NCBI GenBank assembly: GCA_002371825.1
Contig: DFHF01000059.1
Span: 1-35,449 of the forward strand
Direction of reading: 5' to 3'
Origin: Ruminococcus flavefaciens
GTDB lineage: Bacteria; Bacillota; Clostridia; Oscillospirales; Ruminococcaceae
Length of the DNA stretch: 35,449 bases
This document shows, piece after piece, positions 1-7,475 of the stretch (within the stretch, counting starts at the first letter, position 1; each line of letters opens with the position of its first letter). Both the position numbers and the translations under genes were made by a program. Below the pieces are notes generated by a model. The model worked only from the letters and a program-made list of their open reading frames with translations, ran no database searches and was not told the origin of the DNA.

Positions 1-219
1 CATTTCCTGCATTTTACAGGAAACGCACCCAACAGGTTTATTATCGCATAGTATGATATATTTCGGATTATCTCTTATTGAAGCTTCCATCATTTCTATC
101 GTTTTACCATAACCGGGACAAGCACCAAATCTCCTGTAATCGCTGTAAAATGAAGCGTTATAGATATTTACCAGCATTTCTGCATCTGTTGTTTCAGCTT
201 TTCTGTATTCTATCGTCAC
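1..219 (-). CDS. GNAT-family N-acetyltransferase, N-terminal part (cut by window edge)
   Basis: An open frame of 73 codons runs off the left end, so only the N-terminus is present. The start is a GTG (219-217), chosen because AAGGAG lies about 10 nt upstream. The protein begins VTIEYRKAETTDAEMLVNIY and continues with an N-terminal helix pair and a beta hairpin (PKYIILCDNKPVGCVSCKM). This is the usual beginning of GNAT acyl-CoA N-acetyltransferases, with R/K-x-A-x-x-x-D at strand 1 and helix 1. The acetyl-CoA loop lies outside the window, so the substrate cannot be inferred. It is the last of three small minus-strand genes that each follow a copy of the same promoter block. In this copy the promoter spacer is 5 bp shorter than in the others, so expression may be altered. 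Confidence 0.65.
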   Translation of the reverse strand, partial: MTIEYRKAETTDAEMLVNIYNASFYSDYRRFGACPGYGKTIEMMEASIRDNPKYIILCDNKPVGCVSCKMQEM

Positions 220-239
220 AGTTTGTCAGCTCCTTGATC

Positions 240-385
240 TCCGATTTGTATTAGTAAATTATAGCATCACTGCCGTGTCAATAAAACACCGCTGTGCGGA
301 GTTCTTCCCCTGAACGTTTCAATAAACGCTCAGGGGCATTATCATCTGTTTTGTTTAATGAGACAAATCAGAATAAAGTATGATC
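240..385 (-). repeat. Intergenic promoter/terminator block, copy 1
   Basis: This segment is nearly identical to 833-985 and partly repeated at 1331-1386. It holds a stem-loop (307-336, CCCCTGA..TCAGGGG arms), a -35 TTGACA (minus strand, 281-276) and a -10 TATAAT (263-258). The spacer here is only 12 bp, because the TATGC present in the other copies is missing. It separates the SUKH gene from the GNAT gene. Confidence 0.85.
307..336 (-). terminator. Stem-loop terminator after the SUKH gene
   Basis: The arms CCCCTGAaCGTTT and AAACGcTCAGGGG form a near-perfect hairpin just downstream of the SUKH gene. The U-tract is poor on both strands, so it may be a weak terminator or a processing and stability hairpin. 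The same hairpin recurs at 907-936. Confidence 0.5.
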
Positions 386-809
386 AGTTTATTGCTATAT
401 CGATAATATAATCTAAAACCTCATAAAAGTCAGAAAATTCCGAACACTCTTCTTTTATGCTGTCATAATCTTCATATTCATAAAAAAAGAACGAGCCGTA
501 TCTTGCATCATAACATATGTGACACGAATTATAAAAGCCTATGATTAGTAGTTCTTTCGGAACTTTTCCTTCTGAAAAATCATAGTTTATTTTACATTTA
601 TCACTTGCATTTACACTAAAGAGGAAAGCATCTCCACCAAATAATTCGGCTCCATTTGAGCACCTCAGGAACTCCTTATATGATTCTGGGATTTTAACTT
701 TCATCTTCTTCTCAAACTCACTTATTTCAGAATCTGTTGCAGGAGAGTGAAAATCAGAGTGCATCCAGTTTTCAACTATGTTTTTTATTTTTTCAATACG
801 TTCTTGCAT
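384..809 (-). CDS. SUKH (SMI1/KNR4) family protein, putative immunity protein
   Basis: This 141-aa protein has the SMI1/KNR4 (SUKH) signature: an N-terminal helix followed by sEFEKKMKVKIPESYKEFL, then sNGAELFGG and a following beta strand. A second half has the hydrophobic and aromatic strands typical of the fold (ELLIIGF, GSFFFYEYEDYD). SUKH proteins are best known as immunity proteins that bind and neutralise toxins of contact-dependent or polymorphic toxin systems, and they also occur as stand-alone genes. The start ATG (809) has AGGAG 8 nt upstream. No toxin is seen in the window, so the immunity role is inferred from the family and from its place in a row of small, similarly promoted genes. 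Confidence 0.75.
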   Translation of the reverse strand: MQERIEKIKNIVENWMHSDFHSPATDSEISEFEKKMKVKIPESYKEFLRCSNGAELFGGDAFLFSVNASDKCKINYDFSEGKVPKELLIIGFYNSCHICYDARYGSFFFYEYEDYDSIKEECSEFSDFYEVLDYIIDIAIN

Positions 810-852
810 AATTAACTCCTAATAAGATATATTCCGATTTATGTTAGTTACA

Positions 853-881
853 ATTATAGCATAGCATCACTGCCGTGTCAA
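853..881 (-). promoter_or_regulatory. Sigma-A promoter of the SUKH gene
   Basis: On the minus strand, TTGACA (881-876) and TATAAT (858-853) are separated by exactly 17 bp, with an extended -10 (TGC-TATAAT). Both hexamers match consensus. Confidence 0.85.
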
Positions 882-906
882 TAAAACACCGCTGTGCGGA
901 GTTCTT

Positions 907-936
907 CCCCTGAACGTTTCAATTAACGCTCAGGGG
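907..936 (-). terminator. Stem-loop terminator after the 104-aa gene
   Basis: This is the same hairpin as 307-336 (CCCCTGAaCGTTT / AAACGcTCAGGGG), located after the 987-1301 gene. The U-run is poor. Confidence 0.5.
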
Positions 937-986
937 CATTAACATCTGTTTTGCTTACTGAGGTAAATCAGGATTTATACTAACAG

Positions 987-1301
987 CTAATCCTCGCAAT
1001 ATAGGATTTCATAGTCTTCTCCAAGCTCAATACAGAGCTGATCGTAAGCAAATTTTTTCTTCTTATTGTAAATTATTGTATCTTCTTCAGTCCACCATGG
1101 AGAATCATCAGGGGCATTATCCATATCCATCATGTTTTCATGATATGCTTGTAGATACCAAAGCAGGTTCTTTAGTTTTTGAGAAATGGGTAATTTCTGT
1201 TCATCAACTGCATAATCATATTTCAAACGTGCAGCATCATTTGCTGACCAAAGGCAAGTACCGCCCCATTCAAACCAATACTTAAAGACATATTTTGCCA
1301 T
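987..1301 (-). CDS. Small protein of unknown function (104 aa)
   Basis: I do not recognise the family. The protein is acidic and rich in Trp and Tyr: it starts MAKYVFKYWFEWGGTCLW and has a central LLWYLQAYHENMMDMDNAP followed by DDSPWWTEED. No signal peptide or membrane segment is visible, so it is probably cytoplasmic. The start ATG (1301) has GGGGAG about 9 nt upstream and a consensus promoter further upstream. It lies next to a SUKH gene under a copy of the same promoter. The size, acidity and context resemble immunity proteins of polymorphic toxin loci, but this is only a guess from context. Confidence 0.6.
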   Translation of the reverse strand: MAKYVFKYWFEWGGTCLWSANDAARLKYDYAVDEQKLPISQKLKNLLWYLQAYHENMMDMDNAPDDSPWWTEEDTIIYNKKKKFAYDQLCIELGEDYEILYCED

Positions 1302-1330
1302 ACGTTATCTCCCCACAAAATACACACAAA

Positions 1331-1386
1331 TTCCGATTTATGTTAGTTTCAATTATAGCATAGCATCGCTGCTGTGTCAATAAAAG
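1331..1386 (-). repeat. Promoter block, copy 3 (partial)
   Basis: This third, shorter copy matches only the promoter half (CCGATTTATGTTAG to AATAAAA). It lacks the hairpin part, which marks it as the upstream end of the array. Confidence 0.8.
1352..1380 (-). promoter_or_regulatory. Sigma-A promoter of the 104-aa gene
   Basis: On the minus strand, TTGACA (1380-1375) and TATAAT (1357-1352) are 17 bp apart, with an extended -10 TGC. The element sits within the repeated block. Confidence 0.85.
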
Positions 1387-1410
1387 TTCGGTAACGGTAT
1401 GCAGTTCCCC

Positions 1411-1457
1411 TAATAAAAACAACACTGCCGTTCAGTTTGAGTTCTGAGCGACGGTGC
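1411..1457 (-). terminator. Orphan terminator in a 467-bp gene-free stretch
   Basis: The arms CACTGCCGTTCAG and CTGAGCGACGGTG form a stem with one clear mismatch and some wobbles. On the minus strand it is followed by GTTGTTTTTATTA. The same unit, with nearly identical sequence, occurs at 8071-8115. No minus-strand gene precedes it (1458-1768), so it appears to be a relic or a mobile terminator unit. The rest of 1302-1768 holds promoter copy 3 and the leader of the sigma gene, and nothing else was recognised there. Confidence 0.6.
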
Positions 1458-1768
1458 TTCGTTATAAGCAAATCGTCATATATTTTCGTTTCAGTAAAGA
1501 AATGCAAGCAGGGGCGAAGTGCAAAAAAGTGCAGGCTAAGAGCTCAGTCTGCCCAAATTTAAAGGATACATATTTGCAGAATGTTAAGTTAAATTTATGG
1601 TACCAATCGCAAACATCTTTAGCCTACATTGAGGGATATTTTTGTTTAATATGATGAAAAATCTTATGTCTCAGAAAAAAAGCACAATTTTTGTCCAACA
1701 TTTCACAAAAGCTGCGAGTACGCTTTATGGGAGCGATCGCCCGACCCCATAAGAAGGGAGGAATACAT

Positions 1769-2341
1769 TTGACTGACAAAGAATTCAGAGCAAAAATGAA
1801 AAAGTCACCTGATGAAGCCCGCAGAGAAGTTTTTGATGAATACTGCAATTATGTATACACCATTGTCATGAGAAGACTTAATGCTCATTGCTGCCGTGAA
1901 GATATAGAAGAATGCGTAAGCGATGTTTTTATAGACTTTTTCCGGTCATCTGAAAGAATAGGAAAAAGGAACGATGACCTGAAAGGATTTATCAGTCTTA
2001 TTGCCGAACGAAGGGCGATAGATACATACCGCAGGCATATAAAGAACTATGAAAACAATACGTCTATTGACGAAGATTTTTTTGCTGAGATACCATCAGC
2101 GGAGAATATAGTCAAAAATGCGGAACGTACCGAAAGGAACGCACTTATACTTGAAAAGGTGCGTGAACTCGGCGAACCGGATTCAACTATAATAATACAG
2201 CAGTATTACTATAACAGATCACCTATTGAAATTGGTGAAACTATATCCATGACAGCCGATGCAGTAAGAAAACGCAGTCTGCGTGCACGCAAAAGACTGA
2301 AATCAATGCTTACTGATGCCGATGTCAGTTTAGGAGGATAA
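1769..2341 (+). CDS. ECF-like RNA polymerase sigma factor (module A)
   Basis: This 190-aa sigma-70 family protein has region 2 around residues 20-85 (FDEYCNYVYTIVMRRL, EDIEECVSDVFIDFF, FISLIAERRAIDTYRR) and region 4 around 130-185 (LGEPDSTIIIQQYYYNRS, SMTADAVRKRSLRARKRLK). I chose the TTG at 1769 as start because AGGGAGG lies about 8 nt upstream, because the protein then has the same 190-aa length as the paralogue at 20214-20786, and because its start aligns with the third paralogue's MTHEEYRSK. The ATG at 1691 would add 26 residues that look non-coding. The next gene begins 2 nt after the stop, giving a tight sigma/anti-sigma pair. A short inverted repeat (TTATGGG..CCCATAA, 1725-1752) overlaps the ribosome-binding region. 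Confidence 0.85.
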   Translation: MTDKEFRAKMKKSPDEARREVFDEYCNYVYTIVMRRLNAHCCREDIEECVSDVFIDFFRSSERIGKRNDDLKGFISLIAERRAIDTYRRHIKNYENNTSIDEDFFAEIPSAENIVKNAERTERNALILEKVRELGEPDSTIIIQQYYYNRSPIEIGETISMTADAVRKRSLRARKRLKSMLTDADVSLGG

Positions 2342-2343
2342 TA

Positions 2344-3528
2344 ATGTCAGATCGTACCAAAAGAAAAAGGAATGATACGAATAATAATATGCCAGAAAAT
2401 CTCTCCAATGAAACCTACGCACTTACAAACGAACAAAAAGAACGTATTTATTCAACCATATACAGAAAACTTAATATCGAAATGACCGACAGCGGAAAGG
2501 CTGTCTCAGGAGTAGAGAAATGCTCACGCAGTCAGATTTTCCGTGTCATAACAACAGCTGCATCGACAGCTGTGGTCATAGCTGCACTGGGGATCAATTT
2601 TTCCCTGATGCATAATATGAAAAAAGGCATTTCCGAGATATCTGTCAGTGATGACAGTATTGCCACAAGTGAAACTGCTATACAGTTCATTCAGGAAAAA
2701 AAGCCTCAGATCACAGAAGCGCACAAGGCTGCTGTCGGTGATACAGTGACAACTGCCGTTCCTCCCGTAAAATCGGTAAGTGTGTCAATATCCGAAAGGT
2801 TATTAACAACTTATATTCAGACAACGGCAATAACCACCATATTCACAGAGGCTGAAACAACAGAGGAAACATCCATAACAGAAATTACAGAAACAGAGAC
2901 AGAAACAACTGAAGCTGTACAGAATGAGGAAAGCAACAGTCAGGAGGAGATCATTCCCCAGAACGATGAACCGTCAGAGGAAGATAAACTCCGTGAAACA
3001 GCTGAAGAACTCATTGCCGGGTATGACAATATATTAAAGATAAAGACATTTAATATACTAAAAGAGGGAGATGATGAAAAGCTTACCCTCATTCATGAAG
3101 CATCTGCTAATGGCGGGCAGGCTTTTATCCTGAATTACCGTCTTGTTGATCCTGAAATATATCCTGACATGAAAACTATGAAGGATTATTATTATTCGAT
3201 CATTTGCAGTTCAAAGAATGAGAACAGCTGTTTCGGTCCTGAATTCAGTTCCACAGATCATGAATTTCTGTCTCTGCCGGGAGATTTCCCCACATACTCA
3301 TATATTACCTATAACGGCAGGCTATACGGACTTGATATCAGCAAACCGGTATTCACAGTTCCTACAGACGAACCGGCCGTAATATCAAATATAGGAGAAT
3401 ATGGATTTTCAGCAGAAAAAAAATATAAAGATATGCGTGATGAAAACAAGATCACAACAGCCCGTTTCAGTATTGTAAAAGATACAAAAACAGGCAGATA
3501 TGTTATTCTTACTGTAAATTATAATTAA
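2344..3528 (+). CDS. Membrane anti-sigma-like protein with extracytoplasmic domain (module A)
   Basis: This 394-aa protein follows the sigma gene with a 2-nt gap. Its N-terminal cytoplasmic part (1-65) ends in a juxtamembrane VSGVEKCSRS motif at 54-63, shared with the other two modules (V-x-G-V-E-x-x-x-R). A single membrane helix follows at about 67-88 (TTAASTAVVIAALGINF). Next comes a Thr/Glu-rich linker of about 120 residues (TEAETTEETSITEITETE) and an outer domain (about 215-394) of mixed beta strands that I do not recognise. The topology is that of a transmembrane anti-sigma factor that holds its sigma at the membrane until an outside signal is sensed. No zinc-binding HxxxCxxC motif is visible, so it is not a ZAS-type anti-sigma. 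Function is inferred from topology and pairing. Confidence 0.65.
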   Translation: MSDRTKRKRNDTNNNMPENLSNETYALTNEQKERIYSTIYRKLNIEMTDSGKAVSGVEKCSRSQIFRVITTAASTAVVIAALGINFSLMHNMKKGISEISVSDDSIATSETAIQFIQEKKPQITEAHKAAVGDTVTTAVPPVKSVSVSISERLLTTYIQTTAITTIFTEAETTEETSITEITETETETTEAVQNEESNSQEEIIPQNDEPSEEDKLRETAEELIAGYDNILKIKTFNILKEGDDEKLTLIHEASANGGQAFILNYRLVDPEIYPDMKTMKDYYYSIICSSKNENSCFGPEFSSTDHEFLSLPGDFPTYSYITYNGRLYGLDISKPVFTVPTDEPAVISNIGEYGFSAEKKYKDMRDENKITTARFSIVKDTKTGRYVILTVNYN

Positions 3529-3567
3529 ATGATCCAAACGATCCGAAAAAAAGAGAGGTAAATTATC

Positions 3568-5514
3568 ATGTTCAAGAAAATATCAGCATTTATTGCAGCA
3601 CTTACTATCACTGCTTCCGCAGCAGGTACACTTCCGATAAACAATACGATCACTGCAAATGCTGCTTCAGAAAGCAGAATCGACCTTAGTGTTGAAAACG
3701 GACAGTATTTTCCTGCTGTATACAATCAAAGCTATGGTTCATGCGTTTCATTTGCTTCCACATACTATCAGATGACATATGAAGTAAGAAAGGCTTACTT
3801 TGAAAAGTACGGTACAGCTTATAACTATACCATTTCTCCTGCATTTGTATTCAATCATCTCAATAACGGCGGTACAGGAGGATCACTTCTTGAGTTAGCA
3901 TACAGATTCATCAAGGGAAAAGGTGTACTTACCACTGATGATGCTAAATTAGGATACTGGGATACAGCTTATTTTGAAGGCAGACCCGAGTATCTCATCA
4001 AGGCACTCAGAACAAGAATTGATGAGGCAAATCTCATTAAAACAAATTACAGCAACGAAGACGAGACGATCGAAAAGATCAAGGAACAGCTCAGAAACGG
4101 CAAGGTCGTAACAACAGAAGGCAACTTCAATTATGATTACTATGTAAACAGCCATGATAGGATCGGCCGTCCGCAGAACGACAGAAAGTACAGAGTAACT
4201 GCAAATAACGGTGAATATGCTTATGTTCAGAATACACAGATCAACGAATATAAATATACCGACTCCGAAGGCAAGGAACAGTGGGACAGCGGTTATGTTG
4301 GACACGCTTTCACTATTGTTGGATATGACGATGACATCACAGCTGAATACAACGGCACTACCTTAAAGGGTGCGTTCAAGATACTCAACTCATGGGGTAC
4401 TGGCTGGGGCAACAAAGGCTATATGTGGATAATGTATGATGCATTCTATCAGAACAGCAAACAGGGTATCGTATGTGACGATGATAGCCGTCACAGAGTT
4501 GCTGCATTTAGTTCAGGCAATTTCTATACCGTTGATGTTGATTTCAAGGACATAAAGCTGGTTGCCGAAGCAGATATCGATACAGCCGATCAGTCATGCG
4601 TTTCTCTCTGGACAACAAAGCTTGAAAGCGGAAAGACACTGGGTACACAGGAAAGATTCGACTTTACCCATTTATATAATACATCGGACAATAAGCCTGT
4701 TAATTTCAAAGGCTCTGTTGTTGACGATATAAACGGATTATGCGATGATGATTACTTCTCAAACAAGAGCTACAAGGTAGAAGTACAGAATATCCCGAAC
4801 AAAAAGGTGCCGTTAACTGTCAAGTCCGTTTCACTCAGAGATGATCTCGGAAACATCGTTGCACAGAAGACAGTTGAACACGGCAAAAATGGAGCATACA
4901 TCGATCTCGATCTGAAGAGAGGCGATATCAACTACGACGGTATAATCAACAGTGCAGATACAGAAATGATCCGTGATTACATCACAAACGGACATGAAGA
5001 TGAATTCTCCACACTCCAGAAGGAGCTTATGGATGTAAACAATGACGGCAAGGTGAATGTTATCGATGCTGAAACAGTTAACTTCATTGATACAGGCAGA
5101 TATATCACCGAGAACGGCGATGTTTACACAGGCTGGCACCTCATCAACAACGGCTATTACTTCCTTGACGAAAACGGTTACAAGGTAACAAACAGCTTCA
5201 TTGATGATGAGAACAAGAACGAGACATATTTTGTAAATGCTGACGGTTTATGCGTAAAGAGCAGTATGTTCACATTTGACGGCAGCAGATACTATGCAGA
5301 TGAGCTTGGATATATCATCAAGGATCGTGAGTACGATGTTGCTTTAAAGTCCACAGGTATATCACGCATTTTCAGCTTCGATGAAAACGGCAGGGCAGTG
5401 CTTGGCTGGAATGCTGACAAGACCAAATACTATTCAGAAGCAGGTATGTATACAGGCTGGCACATAATTGACGGAGAAAACATCTTCTTCGATGAGAACG
5501 GCTTTCGTTCATAA
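3568..5514 (+). CDS. Secreted papain-like (C1A) cysteine protease with dockerin and cell-wall-binding repeats
   Basis: This 648-aa protein has a Sec signal peptide (1-33, cut near ANA-A). Its C1A peptidase domain (about 38-300) has the oxyanion Gln54 and nucleophile Cys59 in YNQSYGSCVSFAS, His246 in GHAFTIVGY, and Asn274 in LNSWGTGWGNKGY, so the catalytic set is complete. A beta-rich spacer follows. Next is a type I dockerin (452-508) with two calcium loops, GDINYDGIINSADTEMI and MDVNNDGKVNVIDAETV, and last come glucan- or choline-binding-type repeats (512-648: TGWHLINNGYYFLDENGY and others). The dockerin implies attachment to a cohesin scaffold, and the repeats imply a second attachment to the cell wall or a glycan. 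It begins 39 nt after the anti-sigma gene with an AGAGAGG ribosome site, so it is probably in the same transcript. Confidence 0.88.
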   Translation: MFKKISAFIAALTITASAAGTLPINNTITANAASESRIDLSVENGQYFPAVYNQSYGSCVSFASTYYQMTYEVRKAYFEKYGTAYNYTISPAFVFNHLNNGGTGGSLLELAYRFIKGKGVLTTDDAKLGYWDTAYFEGRPEYLIKALRTRIDEANLIKTNYSNEDETIEKIKEQLRNGKVVTTEGNFNYDYYVNSHDRIGRPQNDRKYRVTANNGEYAYVQNTQINEYKYTDSEGKEQWDSGYVGHAFTIVGYDDDITAEYNGTTLKGAFKILNSWGTGWGNKGYMWIMYDAFYQNSKQGIVCDDDSRHRVAAFSSGNFYTVDVDFKDIKLVAEADIDTADQSCVSLWTTKLESGKTLGTQERFDFTHLYNTSDNKPVNFKGSVVDDINGLCDDDYFSNKSYKVEVQNIPNKKVPLTVKSVSLRDDLGNIVAQKTVEHGKNGAYIDLDLKRGDINYDGIINSADTEMIRDYITNGHEDEFSTLQKELMDVNNDGKVNVIDAETVNFIDTGRYITENGDVYTGWHLINNGYYFLDENGYKVTNSFIDDENKNETYFVNADGLCVKSSMFTFDGSRYYADELGYIIKDREYDVALKSTGISRIFSFDENGRAVLGWNADKTKYYSEAGMYTGWHIIDGENIFFDENGFRS

Positions 5515-5588
5515 TAATTCTGTATATCTTTCATAAATCCTTATTATATGATTTTCATAACATAACCCCTTATTTTCCCTGTAATTTT

Positions 5589-5616
5589 GCTCCCCTGAAA
5601 AAGGGGAGCGTTTTTT
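5589..5616 (+). terminator. Rho-independent terminator after the protease gene
   Basis: GCTCCCC and GGGGAGC arms around an A-rich loop are followed by TTTTTT. It lies 75 nt after the protease stop codon. Confidence 0.9.
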
Positions 5617-5737
5617 ATGTGATCTTTTGCTTTCGACTATCGAATATTTATCGACAACTTTAAATTAATATGCAATACATTCTTTTTTAAATCCAAAATC
5701 CGCATATAAAACACAATATATTACGTTTTATTATTCT

Positions 5738-5767
5738 TAGAACTATCGCATATTTTGCGACAGTTCA
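5738..5767. repeat. Small inverted repeat in a gene-free stretch
   Basis: GAACTaTCGCA and TGCGAcAGTTC form a hairpin or possible dyad operator. A weaker relative (CGACTATCGA..TCGACAA) lies about 105 bp upstream. The AT-rich stretch 5620-5856 otherwise shows nothing I can assign. Confidence 0.4.
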
Positions 5768-5856
5768 TTTCGATAAAACAAATGCAGTTCTTTTGGAATA
5801 TGACCGCATTACTCAAAGATCTCACTCAAAATCATCTGTGAATCTCCTCAGACTTG

Positions 5857-5885
5857 TTGCAATTCTGAGGGAAATGAGGTATAAT
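5857..5885 (+). promoter_or_regulatory. Sigma-A promoter upstream of the small membrane protein and comF
   Basis: TTGCAA (5857-5862) and a perfect TATAAT (5880-5885) are separated by 17 bp. Confidence 0.75.
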
Positions 5886-5908
5886 AAGGCTGTGGAGGGA
5901 AGTAAAAA

Positions 5909-6017
5909 ATGCGGGAGAATAAGAAAAAAATCTTATTGGGGAAAAGCTCTCTACATTGATTATGATGATTATAAGGATGCTATCGATAGCTTTACAAACA
6001 TTCTTGAAATATATTAA
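5909..6017 (+). pseudogene. Possible frameshifted small ORF behind a good promoter
   Basis: Just after the promoter, GGAGGGA precedes an ATG at 5909 by about 8 nt. The frame reads MRENKKKILLGKSSLH and stops at 5959. In another frame the same DNA continues GKALYIDYDDYKDAIDSFTNILEIY to a stop at 6017. Joining the two at the GGGGAAAAG run would give a plausible protein of about 35 residues, which suggests a frameshift in a once longer gene. It could equally be a leader peptide or noise. The following gene starts 19 nt later. Confidence 0.25.
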
Positions 6018-6036
6018 AAAGAATTTAGGTGAAAAA

Positions 6037-6759
6037 ATGAAACGATACAGTAAATTATCATATGCTATACTAATTATATCAATTTTGATTATTGCATATA
6101 TACTTATAAACAGTCATCTTGAAAAGAAAAAGCCAGTTCCATGCCCTGATTATTGCAAGGAAGTTTCAAAGCAGATCTCTGATCTTGATTTGGAAGAGTT
6201 TAAATATATAAAATCAGAGAATGAAGGAGAAGAAGGTATATATTTTCGCTTTAAAAGTGAAGACAATTATAAACCATTGTATGATAATACTGATTGTTTA
6301 GATGATATTGTGAAAATAAAAAATACTATCTCAGTTTATCTATCTTCTCATAAAAATCAGATATTACATGAAAAAAATATACGTCTTGCTTTTTTCGGTA
6401 AAACAGGTTACAAAATAGAATTATATAATTATGAAAAATCTGGCTCCACCCCAGAAGAAGAGTTTGCATATTATGATGATATGTACATTTCTCCTGAATA
6501 TTTCGCAGACTTTACTGAAGCAAAAAGAATTGGTATAAACATCACGGATAATGACGATTTATCTGGACTTGCAAACTTCACCGATCTTAAAGAGTTGGAT
6601 ATATACAGTGAAATCGAAATCAGTCAGGACACAATAGACAAAGTCGTTGAATTTTTACCTTATTGTGAAGTGAATTACAGAGATAACAGGCTGCTGTCAG
6701 GAGGATATTTGTATGGACTTAAAAACAAAAAGAGCACTCCTGCACCTCATTTATCCTAA
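6037..6759 (+). CDS. Single-pass membrane protein of unknown function
   Basis: I take the start at the ATG 6037 (MKRYSKLSYAILIISILII), preceded by TTAGGTGA. Upstream in-frame codons lack a ribosome site. The protein is 240 aa, with one N-terminal membrane helix (about 8-25) and a lysine-rich boundary, so the remainder should lie outside the cytoplasm. The C-terminal part has a leucine-rich-repeat-like stretch (DDLSGLANFTDLKELDIYS) but no complete repeat array. The last 47 nt overlap comF, so the final ~15 residues are encoded within comF and past its ribosome site. This suggests a lost original stop codon. Function unknown. Confidence 0.6.
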   Translation: MKRYSKLSYAILIISILIIAYILINSHLEKKKPVPCPDYCKEVSKQISDLDLEEFKYIKSENEGEEGIYFRFKSEDNYKPLYDNTDCLDDIVKIKNTISVYLSSHKNQILHEKNIRLAFFGKTGYKIELYNYEKSGSTPEEEFAYYDDMYISPEYFADFTEAKRIGINITDNDDLSGLANFTDLKELDIYSEIEISQDTIDKVVEFLPYCEVNYRDNRLLSGGYLYGLKNKKSTPAPHLS

Positions 6760-7375
6760 CCGCTGCCCGATATGCGGCAGTGTGATAGGTGCTCAGGACA
6801 GATTCTGCACAGATTGTGAGAGTCGTCTTACATTGTATGATGACAGCTTCTGTCCACCGGAAGCAGACAGCTTCACAGCAGTATACGTCTACAACGGCAG
6901 TGTAAAGCCTGCAATAAAGCTGCTGAAAAACGGGATATGCGGAAATGCTGACTACGCTTTAGGCATGGCACTTGCAGAAAAGCTCCGGAAAACTGACATC
7001 ATAAGCCGCTGTGATATGCTTGTACCGGTTCCGATGTGGAAGGCGGACATAAGGAAGCGGCGCTATAATCAGTCCGGACTGATATGCAGAATAATAAGCG
7101 CTGAGCTCGGCATACCTGTATGTGTGGAGGCAGTCTCGAAGGTTCGTCCGACGGCTCCGCAGAAGCTCCTTGACAAGCAGCTCCGTTCGATAAACCTGAC
7201 CGGCGCATTCATCGCAGTTCCGGAGCTTGCAGCCGGTAAAAGGATAATGATGATAGACGATATCTGCACTACCGGCTCCACTATCTCTGAGACTGCCTCG
7301 GCTCTCAGGAAGGCAGGCGCAGCTGAGGTACACTCCGCAAGCTGCTGCAAAACTTTGCCGGATAAAAAAAAATAA
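6713..7375 (+). CDS. comF: ComF family phosphoribosyltransferase-like protein
   Basis: The 220-aa length is typical for ComF. An N-terminal zinc-finger-like set of cysteines (Cys18, Cys21, Cys32, Cys35 in CPIC and FCTDC) is followed by the alpha/beta phosphoribosyltransferase core, with PVPMWKADIRKRRYNQS in the middle and the PRPP-binding loop RIMMIDDICTTGST at 177-190. ComF proteins are required for DNA uptake in naturally competent bacteria. They are also widespread in bacteria not known to be competent, where their role is unclear. The start ATG has AGGAGG 7 nt upstream, inside the 3' end of the preceding gene, so translation may be coupled. No other competence gene is visible here. Confidence 0.9.
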   Translation: MDLKTKRALLHLIYPNRCPICGSVIGAQDRFCTDCESRLTLYDDSFCPPEADSFTAVYVYNGSVKPAIKLLKNGICGNADYALGMALAEKLRKTDIISRCDMLVPVPMWKADIRKRRYNQSGLICRIISAELGIPVCVEAVSKVRPTAPQKLLDKQLRSINLTGAFIAVPELAAGKRIMMIDDICTTGSTISETASALRKAGAAEVHSASCCKTLPDKKK

Positions 7376-7475
7376 TACGCCTATCCCCATGATCCATTGC
7401 ATCTGCATACACGCAAAAAAGTGGGCGGCAAGGTGCTTATGATGGGGAATATAAGAGGAACGAGGTGCAAAATAT

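Larger units (their letters stand above)
833..985 (-). repeat. Intergenic promoter/terminator block, copy 2
   Basis: This is the second copy of the block at 240-385, offset by about 600 bp and almost identical from 864 to 975. It carries the terminator-like hairpin at 907-936 and a full promoter. Copies 1 and 2 differ mainly by the 5-bp TATGC indel in the promoter and by scattered substitutions. Confidence 0.85.

Noticed and set aside
1454..1654. 66-aa plus-strand ORF between the small-gene array and sigma factor A
   Set aside because: It has no convincing ribosome site and its composition looks random; its start lies in the orphan terminator.
1691..1768. Upstream extension of sigma factor A from the ATG at 1691
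   Set aside because: The extra 26 residues do not match the paralogues and pass through a hairpin; the TTG at 1769 has the better ribosome site and aligns with the family.
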